DNA of 64,000 nucleotides. Origin: Rhizobium terricola (GTDB lineage Bacteria; Pseudomonadota; Alphaproteobacteria; Rhizobiales; Rhizobiaceae). The DNA lies in assembly GCF_012927355.1 (NCBI RefSeq), contig NZ_JABBGK010000002.1, positions 578,758 to 642,757 of the forward strand, given 5' to 3'. The notes beneath the pieces are model-generated. The model was given only the letters and a program-made list of their open reading frames with translations. It was not told the DNA's origin and did not search any database. The position numbers were made by a program, and so were the translations under genes. Positions 8,721 through 17,469 of the stretch are shown piece by piece. Positions within the stretch are counted from its first letter, which is position 1. Each line of letters begins with the position of its first letter.

Positions 8721-9359
8721 CTAGCGCAGCGCGATGTAACGGTCGGAGCGATGGTTGATCGTCAGGAAGAGGTTGAGCACGACCGCCCCGACCACCGAGT
8801 AAAGCACGATCATCGGGCTCACCACCGCGAAGGCCAGCGCCATGACGACGAGATCGAAGGCGAGCTGCACCAGGCCGGCGCGAATGCCGAAACGATCCTG
8901 CAGATAGACGGCGAGGATGCCGAGGCCGCCCAGGCTGGCGCGATGACGGTAAAGTGCGAGCAGGCCGAAACCGAGAAGCAGGCCGCCGAGCACCGCGGCC
9001 CAGATCGGCGCCACAGTCTCGATGACCAGGAAACGGCTTTCGATTTCCACCAGGAAGGAGGTGAGGCCGACCGCGACAAAGGTCTTCAGCGTGAAATCAA
9101 CGCCGACGCGCCGGAGCGAAAGTAGATAGAAGGGAAGATTGAGCAGGAAGAAGAGGAGACCGAAGCTCATGCCGCTCCAGTAGTGCAGGACGAAGGCAAG
9201 CCCGGCCATGCCGCCGGTGAGAAGCCCCACCTTGGCCAGAAGGTAAAGGCCGAGCGCCGAAATCATGCTGCCTGCGAGCAGGCCCTGCACGTCTTCGATC
9301 GGCGTGTGCCGGGACGGATTTGTATTCCAGATACCCAATACGCTGCTGACTTGCGCCAT
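8721..9359 (-). CDS. YitT family membrane protein (copy 2)
   Basis: 212 aa polytopic membrane protein, paralogue of the one at 7619-8266. It shares the LLTGGMAGLAFVLHYWSG signature, the central RHRASLGGLGILAVYLQDRFG block and the C-terminal SVVGAVVLNLFLTINHRSDRYIA. The ATG at 9359 is the only sensible start. Function unknown. The two copies differ throughout, so the duplication is not recent. Confidence 0.85.
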   Translation of the reverse strand: MAQVSSVLGIWNTNPSRHTPIEDVQGLLAGSMISALGLYLLAKVGLLTGGMAGLAFVLHYWSGMSFGLLFFLLNLPFYLLSLRRVGVDFTLKTFVAVGLTSFLVEIESRFLVIETVAPIWAAVLGGLLLGFGLLALYRHRASLGGLGILAVYLQDRFGIRAGLVQLAFDLVVMALAFAVVSPMIVLYSVVGAVVLNLFLTINHRSDRYIALR

Positions 9360-9478
9360 GGTCGATGCCTCCAGAAACGGTCCTTCCGAAGGCTTCAGGG
9401 TAGCTCAGAACGCCATTCCCGCAAGAGCGATAAGTAAGCAATACTGACCTATTGCAAAGTTCGCAATTTTCGTTCGGC

Positions 9479-10423
9479 TCACCCCTGCCGGATCGCAATA
9501 AACAGGATACCGGAGACCGGTTTTCCGCCATCCATGCGAATGACCGTCCGCTCGATTTCCGTCGTTTCGAAGCCGGCGGCGTGAAGTGCGCCACGGACAT
9601 AGGATTCGGAATGGGCGTAACGCAGCGACGGGGCCAGATGAAAACCGTCCTTGGTCGCGGCATCCTCGACGGAAAAGGCAAAGACCGCGCCCGGGGCTGC
9701 AAGCGCCGCCGCGAGAGCAAAGGCATTGGAAAGATCGCCGAGATACATCAGCACGTCGGCGGCTCCCACGAGGTCGGCACGGCGAGCAGGTAGGCCGTCG
9801 CCGAACAGGCCAGAATCCCCTGCCGGGAGCGAGAGATCGGAGCGCGCCAGATGGTCGTAAATGCCCTTCTCCTCCGCCTTGGCCAGCATGTTGGCAGACA
9901 GATCGAAGCCCTCGAGACGCTTCACCCCGGAGCGGATCTCGACCCCGAACAGGCCGGTGCCACAACCGAGGTCGACAGCGCATTCGAAAGCGCCCGTTTC
10001 GCCGCGCACGCGCCGAACGAGTCTCGCGAGCTTGCCGGGAACGCTGTAGTCGAGCCGCTCCACGAGGGCCGCCTCGAAGCGATCGGCATAGTCATCGAAG
10101 AGCGCCTCGACATAGCGGCTCGGCGGTTTGTCGGGTGTCGCGACCTCGCCGAGCAGTGCGAGCTTCAGGCCCGCGCCAAAGATGTCCTGCGGATCGAGTT
10201 CGAGAACCCGGCGAAGTGCCGGCGCCGCATCGGACGGGCGCTCCGCCTTCTCGAGATACTCGGCAAGCCGCACCCAGCCTGCCGCCCAGGCAGGAGCCAG
10301 TTCGAGCGCCTGCTCCATCAATTCGGCCGCTGCCGCAGGATCGCCACCTTCCGCGAGCATTCGGGCATAGTCGGCGCGACGGTCGGCAATGACGTCGCCG
10401 GAAGAGAACTGGGTCGGTTGCAT
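9479..10423 (-). CDS. TPR-containing class I SAM-dependent methyltransferase
   Basis: 314 aa. The N-terminus (residues about 15-90) contains two TPR-like helical hairpins (GDPAAAAELMEQALELAPAW, SDAAPALRRVLELDPQD). The methyltransferase domain follows, with motif I AVDLGCGTGLFG, then LEGFDLSANMLAKA, and a post-motif VGAADVLMYLGDL. This layout is found in 'putative TPR methyltransferases' of alphaproteobacteria, whose substrates are unknown. It may act on a protein or a small molecule; the sequence does not say. Confidence 0.82.
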   Translation of the reverse strand: MQPTQFSSGDVIADRRADYARMLAEGGDPAAAAELMEQALELAPAWAAGWVRLAEYLEKAERPSDAAPALRRVLELDPQDIFGAGLKLALLGEVATPDKPPSRYVEALFDDYADRFEAALVERLDYSVPGKLARLVRRVRGETGAFECAVDLGCGTGLFGVEIRSGVKRLEGFDLSANMLAKAEEKGIYDHLARSDLSLPAGDSGLFGDGLPARRADLVGAADVLMYLGDLSNAFALAAALAAPGAVFAFSVEDAATKDGFHLAPSLRYAHSESYVRGALHAAGFETTEIERTVIRMDGGKPVSGILFIAIRQG

Positions 10424-10566
10424 GGTGAAATCCCGTCAATCAAGCGGCTCTTGACCGAAGGACCGAAAAAACACAAGAGCTAAGTTGCAAGGGCCGATTT
10501 GCCCGGCGCCGCGCGGCTTGCGTGAAATGGCGCCCCTTCCTATGTGAGGCAAAACAGGAGACTTCC

Positions 10567-10833
10567 ATGTCGGATCAGGTCAACAGGTTCCTCGGCGACA
10601 CGCCGGGCCGCACGCTCGTCAAGCTCGTCGTCGTATCGCTGATCGTCGGTTTCATCATGCATGTCTTCGGCATCTATCCGGTCGACATCGTCGAGGGCAT
10701 CCGCCATTTCTTCCTCGAACTCTGGTATCGCGGCTTTGCTGCACTCGGGCGGGTCGGCGACTACCTGCTGCTCGGCGCAACCGTGGTCATTCCGGTCTTC
10801 ATCGTGCTGAGGTTGATCAGTGCGAGGAACTGA
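10567..10833 (+). CDS. Small DUF6460-type membrane protein
   Basis: 88 aa with two hydrophobic helices (VKLVVVSLIVGFIMHVFGIY and YLLLGATVVIPVFIVLRLI). Start chosen at the ATG at 10567, preceded by CAGGAG at proper spacing; the upstream in-frame ATG at 10522 adds 15 residues with no ribosome site. The sequence resembles what is called DUF6460 in Rhizobiales. Function unknown. The stop is one base from the start of the next gene, so the two are co-translated. Confidence 0.75.
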   Translation: MSDQVNRFLGDTPGRTLVKLVVVSLIVGFIMHVFGIYPVDIVEGIRHFFLELWYRGFAALGRVGDYLLLGATVVIPVFIVLRLISARN

Positions 10834-10834
10834 G

Positions 10835-11341
10835 ATGATCGTGGCGACCTTCGAGCCGCTGGCGCGGCGCAGGCTGCTGGTCCTCGCCGGCACCGGGCTC
10901 GTCGCGGCACTTGCCGGCTGCCGTAGCACCGACATCCTGCCGGTGGAGGACGATCTCGCCCAGCTTCAGACCGAGGGCGCGCTCCCGATCGTCAACACGC
11001 TGCGCGCCAAGAAGGGCCTTTCTACGCTTTCCAAGAACCCGGCTGCGGAGAGTGCCGCCGTCGTGCAGGCCAAGCGCATGGCGCGCGCCGGCAAGATGGC
11101 GCATCTGATCGGCGTCAACGACAGCTTTCTCGACCGCATGAAGGCGACGCAGGTGCCGCTGCCGGCGGCCGAGAACATCGCCACGGGCCAGGATAGCGTC
11201 GACAGGGCGGTGCAGGCCTGGATCGACTCCAAGAAGCACCTCGAAAACATGCTCGGCGGCTATAACGGCCTCGGCGTGGCCGTCGCGCGCGACCCCTCTT
11301 CCGCTAACCGCCCCTATTGGGCCATGGTGCTGTCGGCCTGA
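10835..11341 (+). CDS. CAP (SCP/PR-1) domain lipoprotein
   Basis: 168 aa. A twin-arginine-containing signal (ARRRLLVLAGTGLVAALAGC) ends in a lipobox, predicting a lipid-anchored periplasmic protein. The CAP domain runs from about residue 55 to the end: NTLRAKKGL, the helix with AAVVQAKRMA, the AENIATG motif and the C-terminal GLGVAVARDP...YWAMVL. CAP proteins are stable secreted folds with varied or unknown roles; no catalytic assignment is safe. ATG at 10835 is used because GAGG lies seven bases upstream. Confidence 0.82.
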   Translation: MIVATFEPLARRRLLVLAGTGLVAALAGCRSTDILPVEDDLAQLQTEGALPIVNTLRAKKGLSTLSKNPAAESAAVVQAKRMARAGKMAHLIGVNDSFLDRMKATQVPLPAAENIATGQDSVDRAVQAWIDSKKHLENMLGGYNGLGVAVARDPSSANRPYWAMVLSA

Positions 11342-11378
11342 GCGATTCCCGCCCGGCGCTGGAAAGACGGGCGAGACG

Positions 11379-12746
11379 ATGGAACTGACGGGCGACAGCG
11401 GCATCAAGGCACAGGAGAAAGAGGGCCTGGCCTTCGACGTGACGCACCGCCTCGTGCTGTCGATCGCGGTGCCGATGACCCTCGGCTTCGTGACGACGCC
11501 GTTGCTGGGCGTGACCGACACAGCCGTCGTCGGCCGGACCGGAGACGCGGCCGCCCTCGCAGGGCTGGCAATCGGTGCCGTTCTCTTCGACCTCCTTTTC
11601 GGCAGCCTCAACTTCCTGAGGGCCTCCACCACCGCGCTCGTGGCGCAGGCCTTCGGTCGTCGCGACGAGCATGAGCAGCAGGCCGTATTCTGGCGCTCCT
11701 TCGTACTGGCGCTCGCCTTTGGCATCATCGTGGTGCTCGCCTCGCCCCTCCTGCTCACCGCCGGCCTCAAGCTGATGGGGCCGGAAGGCCGCGTGGCGGA
11801 AGCGACCGCCACCTACTTCTCCATCCGCATCCTCGCGGGCCCCTTCTCGCTTCTCAACTTCACCTTGCTCGGATTCATTCTCGGCAGGGGGCGCGGCGGG
11901 ACGGGGCTCTTCCTGCAGGCACTGCTCAACGGCACCAACATCATCCTGTCGATCTATCTCGGGCTCATCCTCGACTGGGGCATTTCCGGTGTCGCCTGGG
12001 GGACCGCCGTCGGTGAGGGACTTGCCGCCGTGGTCGGCCTTGCGATCGTGATGCGCAGCTTCGACAAGAGCAAGTCGCCGCGGCTCGCGGAGATCTTTGC
12101 GCGTCATCAGCTTGTTGCGCTGATCGCGATCAACCGCGATCTTCTGGTACGCACTTTCGTCCTGCTCGGCGCCTTCACCCTGCTCACCCGCATCGGCACC
12201 GGATTCGGCCCGGAGGTACTTGCCGCCAACGCGGTTTTGATGAACTTCTTCATGGTCGCGAGCTTCTATCTCGACGGCATGGCCAATGCCGCCGAACAGA
12301 TCACCGGTCGCGCCATCGGTGCGGGCCATCGTCCGGCCTTCGAACGGGCGGTCAAACTCACCGCAATCTGGTCCTTCGGCCTTGCCACGGTCACGGCGAT
12401 CGTGTTCCTCGCCGCCGGACACTCGGCGATCGCCGTGCTGACCACCGCCGAGAATGTCCGGGCGCTTGCCGGCGAATTCCTGCCATGGGCCGCGCTGACC
12501 TCAGTCACGGGCGCGCTCGCCTTCCAGATGGACGGCGTCTTCATCGGATCGACGTGGTCTCGCGAGATGCGCAACATGATGCTCGCGGCATTCGCCGGCT
12601 ACCTGCTGGCGCTTGCCGTGCTGGTCCCGGCCCTCGGCAATCACGGCCTTTGGCTGGCGCTCAACGTATTCCTGGCATTGCGCGGCCTATTCCTGCTCGC
12701 ACTTTTGCCGCGGAAGCTCGATCAGACCTTCGCCGCCGCCCAGTGA
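11379..12746 (+). CDS. MATE family efflux transporter (DinF-like)
   Basis: 455 aa, twelve hydrophobic segments, with the MATE hallmarks PLLGVTDTAVVGRTGDAAALAGLAIGA in the first lobe and GLILDWGISGVAWGTAVGE at the end of the first half; the second half has NAVLMNFFMVASFYLDGMANAAEQITGRAIG. MATE proteins extrude cationic drugs or organic acids using H+ or Na+. The DinF branch is suggested by the overall pattern. It ends within the convergent pyrD gene (25-base overlap of the 3' ends). Confidence 0.88.
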   Translation: MELTGDSGIKAQEKEGLAFDVTHRLVLSIAVPMTLGFVTTPLLGVTDTAVVGRTGDAAALAGLAIGAVLFDLLFGSLNFLRASTTALVAQAFGRRDEHEQQAVFWRSFVLALAFGIIVVLASPLLLTAGLKLMGPEGRVAEATATYFSIRILAGPFSLLNFTLLGFILGRGRGGTGLFLQALLNGTNIILSIYLGLILDWGISGVAWGTAVGEGLAAVVGLAIVMRSFDKSKSPRLAEIFARHQLVALIAINRDLLVRTFVLLGAFTLLTRIGTGFGPEVLAANAVLMNFFMVASFYLDGMANAAEQITGRAIGAGHRPAFERAVKLTAIWSFGLATVTAIVFLAAGHSAIAVLTTAENVRALAGEFLPWAALTSVTGALAFQMDGVFIGSTWSREMRNMMLAAFAGYLLALAVLVPALGNHGLWLALNVFLALRGLFLLALLPRKLDQTFAAAQ

Positions 12747-13810
12747 TCAACGCGACTGTCGCGCAAGTCCCGGATCGATGAGACCGTTTCGCGGTCGAGA
12801 AGCTTAGACATGCCGCGCACGATGCGGGCCGGCAGCCCCGGGCCTTCATAGACCATGCAGGAATAGAGCTGCACCAGATCCGCGCCGGCGCGGATCTTCT
12901 CGAGCGCCGTCTCCGCCGAGGAAATGCCACCGACGCCGATGATCGGCATTGCCGGACCGACGCGCTTTCGCATGCGGGCCAAGACGGCCGTCGACTTCTC
13001 GAAGAGCGGCCGACCGGACAATCCGCCCGCCTCGCCCGCCAGCCGCGGATCGGAAAGGCCGTCGCGCGCCAGCGTGGTGTTCGAGACGATCAGGCCGTCG
13101 AGGTCGTGGGCAAGCGCCTCGGCCGCTATGTCGTCCATGCCCTCCTCCGTGAGATCGGGCGCGATTTTCAGGAAGACCGGGCGACGCGCGCCGGTCGCAG
13201 CAGCGACTTCGTCGCGCGCGGCGAGCACCGCCGACAGGAGCGTGGAAAGGCTGTCGCGGGCCTGCAGGTCGCGCAGGCCGGGCGTGTTCGGCGAGGAGAT
13301 GTTGGCGGTGAAGTAGGATGCAACGCCGGCAAACCGGCGGATCCCCTCGACATAGTCGGCGACCCGGTCGACGCTGTCCTTGTTGGCGCCGATATTCACC
13401 CCGACGATGCCGACGGGGTGACGCGCCGCAAGCCGCGCAAGGGCGGCCGAGTGTCCCTCGTTGTTGAAGCCCAACCGGTTGATGACCGCCATGTCGCGCT
13501 CCAGCCGGAAGATCCGCGGCTTGGGGTTGCCGGACTGCGGCTTCGGCGTGACCGTGCCCACTTCGGCAAAGCCGAAACCGAGGCGCAGCAATGCATCGGG
13601 CACTTCCGCATTCTTGTCGTAGCCGGCTGCCATGCCGAGCGGATTGGGGAAGGTCAGGCCGGCAACGGTAACGGCGAGGCGCGGATCCCGAACGTCACCG
13701 CAGTTCGGCACGAGGCCGGATTTGAGCGCCGCGATGGACATTCCGTGGGCAGTTTCGGCATCGAACAGGAAGAGGCCACGGCGGGCCACCGATTTGAACA
13801 AATCGATCAT
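12722..13810 (-). CDS. pyrD: Quinone-dependent dihydroorotate dehydrogenase (class 2)
   Basis: 362 aa, oxidises dihydroorotate to orotate in pyrimidine synthesis and passes electrons to the quinone pool. It has the N-terminal membrane-associating helix of class 2 enzymes, then LTFPNPLGMAAGYDKN, VGVNIGANKD, FTANISSPNTPGLRDLQ (with the catalytic serine of class 2), GLIVSNTT and the FMN-phosphate region IIGVGGISSAETA. Its ATG overlaps the stop of the DUF952 gene (ATGA), so the two are translated together. Confidence 0.95.
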   Translation of the reverse strand: MIDLFKSVARRGLFLFDAETAHGMSIAALKSGLVPNCGDVRDPRLAVTVAGLTFPNPLGMAAGYDKNAEVPDALLRLGFGFAEVGTVTPKPQSGNPKPRIFRLERDMAVINRLGFNNEGHSAALARLAARHPVGIVGVNIGANKDSVDRVADYVEGIRRFAGVASYFTANISSPNTPGLRDLQARDSLSTLLSAVLAARDEVAAATGARRPVFLKIAPDLTEEGMDDIAAEALAHDLDGLIVSNTTLARDGLSDPRLAGEAGGLSGRPLFEKSTAVLARMRKRVGPAMPIIGVGGISSAETALEKIRAGADLVQLYSCMVYEGPGLPARIVRGMSKLLDRETVSSIRDLRDSRVDHWAAAKV

Positions 13811-14178
13811 TGATCCATCTCCGGGAAGACATGCAGGCCGTTTGCGCCGATCGGAAGGGCTTTCTCCCAGAGAACGGCATCAAGCGGCAGGTCGGCATAA
13901 AGATGCGGGAAAAGATCGCCGCCGCGGGAGGCCTCGTAGCGCAGTGCATCGCCCAGTGCCGCAGCCTCGACCGCCACCAGAAGCAGTCCCTCGACCCCGG
14001 CGAAATGGAGTCTTGCCGTCTCGACGGCCTGACGCGCGGTCGAGAAATGGATGTAGCCGTCCTGAAGATCGATGGCCGCCCCTCGAAATACGCCGTCGCG
14101 ACGTGCTTCCTGCCATAATTCCTGCGGCACAATCTTGTATATGATGCGATCCAAGGGTCCGTCCTTCCGCCAGAACAT
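13807..14178 (-). CDS. DUF952 domain-containing protein
   Basis: 123 aa with the DUF952 core: IIYKIVPQELWQEA, DGYIHFSTARQAVETA and the C-terminal FPHLYADLPLDAV with GLHVFPEM. The fold is similar to that of ADP-ribosyltransferase-like small proteins, but no function is established. The stop overlaps the pyrD start by four bases, which suggests a conserved operon; co-translation with pyrD may just ensure expression. Confidence 0.85.
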   Translation of the reverse strand: MFWRKDGPLDRIIYKIVPQELWQEARRDGVFRGAAIDLQDGYIHFSTARQAVETARLHFAGVEGLLLVAVEAAALGDALRYEASRGGDLFPHLYADLPLDAVLWEKALPIGANGLHVFPEMDQ

Positions 14179-14271
14179 GCTTTGTCAGGCGGTTTGCCGC
14201 AAACCGCCTGCCTTGTCCACGTCCGAAAGGCCGCATGCAGGGCAAGCCGCCCAAAAACCGGGAGAGATTTC

Positions 14272-14703
14272 ATGGGAGCAAGACAGTTCCTGCCGAAAAC
14301 GATGGTAGTGCTTGCGGCCTGCGCCGCTGTTGCTCCTGCCAACGCACAAGACACCGATGCCGCCCGTTTCACACTCGAGAAGAGCGAGACGGGCTTCGTC
14401 CGGCTCGACCGCAAGACGGGCGCAGTAACACTTTGCCAGGAAAAGGACGGCACGCTGACCTGCCGGATGGGCGCCGACGAGCGGGCAGCCTATGAAGACG
14501 AACTGGAGCGTCTGGAAAAGCGGGTGGAAGCGCTGGAGCAGAAGGTCGCCGGACAGCCGCTCACGGATGGTTCGAAGGCCATGCCGACCGACGAGGAGGT
14601 CGAGCGGTCCATCGGCATCATGGAACGCTTCATGCGAAGCTTCTTCGGTCTGGTGGAAGAATTCAAGCAGCGCGAAGAAGGCGATACGGCCGGAAAAACA
14701 TAG
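14272..14703 (+). CDS. Hypothetical periplasmic coiled-coil protein
   Basis: 143 aa. The signal peptide (FLPKTMVVLAACAAVAPANA) is followed by a short domain with two cysteines (VTLCQEKDGTLTCRMG) that could form a disulfide, then a coiled coil (EDELERLEKRVEALEQKVA) and a charged tail with IGIMERFMRSFFGLVEEF. I do not recognise the family. Start at 14272 fits GGGAGAG upstream. Confidence 0.7.
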   Translation: MGARQFLPKTMVVLAACAAVAPANAQDTDAARFTLEKSETGFVRLDRKTGAVTLCQEKDGTLTCRMGADERAAYEDELERLEKRVEALEQKVAGQPLTDGSKAMPTDEEVERSIGIMERFMRSFFGLVEEFKQREEGDTAGKT

Positions 14704-14791
14704 ACTATTGTATATATTCACGGCTGCAGCTAAATAGAAGAAGAGCCGCGGACGCGGTGTGCAAGACCTGGCTCTTGGGAGGGGGCTCGAT

Positions 14792-15439
14792 ATGACGTCA
14801 TCGACTTTCATCATTGCAGACGACCATCCGCTCTTCCGGGGTGCCCTGCGTCAGGCTGTAACCGGCATCGACGGCGACCAGACGATCATCGAAGCCGGCG
14901 ATTTCGAAGCCGCGCGCAAGGCTGCCTCCACCCATCCCGAAGCCGACCTGATGCTGCTGGACCTCTCCATGCCCGGCGTCTCCGGCTTTTCCGGACTGAT
15001 GTCGTTGCGCGCCGAATTCGCGAGCCTGCCGATCGTCATCGTTTCGGCGACCGACGATCCGACCACCATCCGCCGGGCGCTCGAACTCGGCGCATCCGGT
15101 TTCATCTCCAAGTCCTCCGGCATCGATGACATCCGTGCCGCGATCCAGTCGGTGCTCGAAGGCGACATTTGGACGCCGAAATTCTATCAGGGCGGCCAGG
15201 AACAGGATCCGGACGTGGCCGATCTGATCAACCGGCTTCGCACCCTGACTCCGCAGCAAAGCCGTGTCCTCGGGATGCTGGGCGAGGGTCTGCTCAACAA
15301 GCAGATCGCCTACGAGCTCGGCGTTTCCGAAGCGACCATCAAGGCCCATGTCTCGGCCATCCTGCTGAAGCTGAAGGTCGACAGCCGTACCCAGGCCGTC
15401 ATTCAGCTCGGCAAGATCAATATGGCCATGGTCGCCTGA
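14792..15439 (+). CDS. LuxR/NarL-type response regulator
   Basis: 215 aa. Receiver domain: acidic pair in IIADDHPLFRG, phosphoacceptor Asp in LMLLDLSMPG, Thr/Ser site VIVSATDD and Lys in GFISKSSG. Output domain: LuxR helix-turn-helix (LTPQQSRVLGMLGEGLLNKQIAYEL..., SEATIKAHVSAILLKL). The start at 14792 has GGGAGGGGG upstream. No sensor kinase is next to it, so it is an orphan regulator here. Target genes unknown. Confidence 0.9.
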   Translation: MTSSTFIIADDHPLFRGALRQAVTGIDGDQTIIEAGDFEAARKAASTHPEADLMLLDLSMPGVSGFSGLMSLRAEFASLPIVIVSATDDPTTIRRALELGASGFISKSSGIDDIRAAIQSVLEGDIWTPKFYQGGQEQDPDVADLINRLRTLTPQQSRVLGMLGEGLLNKQIAYELGVSEATIKAHVSAILLKLKVDSRTQAVIQLGKINMAMVA

Positions 15440-15518
15440 CCCGCGGGCTCGCCGCCCGGACCACAATCAAGGATTTTATTCCTTTTTCATCTTTACTCAG
15501 ACCATCCCCTTCGCTAAA

Positions 15519-15539
15519 GTTCCGGCATCTTGCCGGAAC
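15519..15539. promoter_or_regulatory. Perfect 9-bp palindrome upstream of S24 repressor
   Basis: GTTCCGGCA at 15519-15527 is repeated as its reverse complement at 15531-15539 with three bases between. It stands 45 bases before the ATG of the S24/HTH repressor, a usual place for an autoregulatory operator. It does not fit the alphaproteobacterial LexA box, which is a direct GTTC repeat. Confidence 0.55.
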
Positions 15540-15584
15540 ATGCGGAGCCAAACCGCGATCGCCGGCGCTGGAGCCTGAGCGACA

Positions 15585-16244
15585 ATGCTTTCGCACGACA
15601 AGATCTGGGCCGCCATCGACAGGCTCGCCGAGCGTCACCAGTTGACGCCCTCGGGCTTGGCGCGGCGAGCAGGCCTCGACCCGACCTCCTTCAACAAGTC
15701 GAAACGAACGGGGCCGGACGGCCGGATGCGCTGGCCCTCGACGGAATCCATCTCCAAGGTACTGGATGCCACCGGAACCGGTATCGACCAGTTCATGAGC
15801 TTCATCGAGCCCAATGCCGTCTCGGCGGCGAGCGACTCGTTTCCCCCGCAGTCGAGTTCCATTCCACTCCTCGGCTTCGCCCAGGCGGGTGCCGGCGGTT
15901 TCTTCGACGATGGCGGCTTTCCGGCGGGACAGGGCTGGGATGTGGTCGAATTCCCCGCGTCTCCCGCCCGCAAATCGGGCGTCTACGCGCTCGAGGTGCA
16001 GGGCGACAGCATGAAGCCGCTCTACCGGGACGGCGACGTGCTGATCGTCGAGCCGGGCGCACAGGTCCGGCGCGGCGACCGCGTGGTCGTCAAGACCCGC
16101 GACGGCGAGGTGATGGCCAAGGTGCTGGCGCGCCAGTCGGCCAAGTCGATCGAACTCATCTCCCTCAATCCCGAACACCCCAACCGCACCCTCGAAATGA
16201 CCGAAGTCGAGTGGATCGCAAGGATCATCTGGGCCAGCCAATAG
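15585..16244 (+). CDS. S24 family (LexA/CI-like) self-cleaving repressor with HTH
   Basis: 219 aa. The N-terminal helix-turn-helix (LTPSGLARRAGLDPTSFNKSKR) is followed by a C-terminal S24 peptidase. The latter has the cleavage-type Ala-Gly in LLGFAQAGAGGFF, the nucleophile Ser in VQGDSMKPLYRDGD and the catalytic Lys in DGEVMAKVLARQ. Such proteins act as damage- or signal-responsive repressors. It is not canonical LexA: the DNA-binding domain differs. It may regulate the gene immediately downstream (16-base gap) and itself via the palindrome at 15519. Confidence 0.88.
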   Translation: MLSHDKIWAAIDRLAERHQLTPSGLARRAGLDPTSFNKSKRTGPDGRMRWPSTESISKVLDATGTGIDQFMSFIEPNAVSAASDSFPPQSSSIPLLGFAQAGAGGFFDDGGFPAGQGWDVVEFPASPARKSGVYALEVQGDSMKPLYRDGDVLIVEPGAQVRRGDRVVVKTRDGEVMAKVLARQSAKSIELISLNPEHPNRTLEMTEVEWIARIIWASQ

Positions 16245-16259
16245 TAGGAAAATCGACCT

Positions 16260-16940
16260 ATGGGCGGCGCCCGTACCTTGTTGAGCGGCCTGACCGGCAT
16301 CGCGATCTGGAGCATCCTGGTGGCTTGGGGCGGGAAGAGTGCCGGCGATGTCGGCATCGACGATCCGGCAACGGAAACAGCGGCAGCCGTACCGGGGGCG
16401 GCGCCATCCGCCACGGCGGCACCGACGATCGAAAATCGCAATGTCCGTAAGGTTCACCCCGAACTCTTCGCTGCGCCCTTTGCAGAAATGTCGGTGGGGC
16501 TCGAACGGATCGAGGCACGGCCGCCGCTCACCCCGCCGAAAGAAAAACCGGAGCCCGAAAAGGTCGTGCTTCTGCCGCGACCGCTCAGCATCGAGGCCGG
16601 CTTCATCGGCTTCGGGGCACGATCCCTGAAGCTTGCCGATATCGTTCCGACTGACCGCATGCGGACCTGCCGCTCGTCTTCGGGCGAGGACTGGCCCTGC
16701 GGAATGCTGGCCCGAACGCAGCAACGGCAACTCCTGCGCGGGCGGGCGATCACCTGCGAAACAGACCTGGCCACGTGGGAAGGCACGATCACGGCGCGCT
16801 GCAAGATCGGCGGGATCGACATTTCCGAATGGCTGGCGGCAGCCGGATGGGCGGAAGCGCCCGAAGGGTCTCCCCTCGCGGAGCTGACAGCCAAGGCCCG
16901 GGCCGAGGGCAAGGGTCTTTTCGGCGACAACCGTCACTGA
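16260..16940 (+). CDS. Membrane-anchored degenerate thermonuclease-like protein
   Basis: 226 aa. An N-terminal hydrophobic helix (LSGLTGIAIWSILVAWGG) is followed by a low-complexity Ala/Pro linker, then about 110 residues that align by eye with the SNase/thermonuclease fold: CGMLARTQQRQLLRGRAITCE, ARCKIGGIDISEWLAAAGWAE and a final ARAEGKGLF. The VVDGDT strand, the RL.GIDAPE strand and the D.YGR turn that carry the calcium ligands and catalytic Arg/Glu are not there, so it is probably not an active nuclease. Four cysteines may form disulfides in the periplasm. Confidence 0.65.
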   Translation: MGGARTLLSGLTGIAIWSILVAWGGKSAGDVGIDDPATETAAAVPGAAPSATAAPTIENRNVRKVHPELFAAPFAEMSVGLERIEARPPLTPPKEKPEPEKVVLLPRPLSIEAGFIGFGARSLKLADIVPTDRMRTCRSSSGEDWPCGMLARTQQRQLLRGRAITCETDLATWEGTITARCKIGGIDISEWLAAAGWAEAPEGSPLAELTAKARAEGKGLFGDNRH

Positions 16941-17012
16941 GACGTCTCGCCCGCTTGAAAGGCTGGCCGCCAATGCCTACTCTGCGAAAAAACAATGAGG
17001 AATGCCCGAAAG

Positions 17013-17426
17013 ATGACCGCACCCGTAACACCGCATGACGCGCTGATCTTCGTCATGGTGATGGCTTCTGCCGTCGACAATTCGATGAACGACAGGGAAC
17101 TGCGCCGCATCGGCCAGTTGATCGACATCCTGCCGATCTTCGAAGGGTTCGACAAGGACAGGCTGATCGACGTTTCCCAGCGTTGCGCCGACATCCTGTC
17201 CGGGCCCGAGGGGCTCGATATCGCGCTTGAGGTCATCCGCGATACGGTACCGAAGCGCTCCTACGACACGGCCTATGCCCTGGCGGTCGAAATCATGGCC
17301 GTCGACATGGCCGTGAAGCCGGAAGAGATCCGCCTTCTGCAGTTGCTGCGGGACCGGCTCGGCCTCGACAAGCTCACTTGCGCGGCGATCGAGCACAGTG
17401 CGGTTGCCCGTTACCGGCCGATCTGA
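17013..17426 (+). CDS. Tellurite resistance TerB family protein
   Basis: 137 aa all-helical protein of the TerB-like/DjlA-N fold: FVMVMASAVDNSMNDRELRRI, the acidic ADILSGPEGLDIALEVI and YALAVEIMAVDMAVKPEEIRLL. The D..M...E pattern occurs twice and may bind metal. In rhizobia this single gene is found without other ter genes, so a role in tellurite resistance should not be assumed. An ATG at 16995 is an alternative start, 18 bases upstream. Confidence 0.85.
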   Translation: MTAPVTPHDALIFVMVMASAVDNSMNDRELRRIGQLIDILPIFEGFDKDRLIDVSQRCADILSGPEGLDIALEVIRDTVPKRSYDTAYALAVEIMAVDMAVKPEEIRLLQLLRDRLGLDKLTCAAIEHSAVARYRPI

Positions 17427-17469
17427 TCTCTCTTGACGATGACGGCCGAAAACGAGCCGTCATTGTTGA

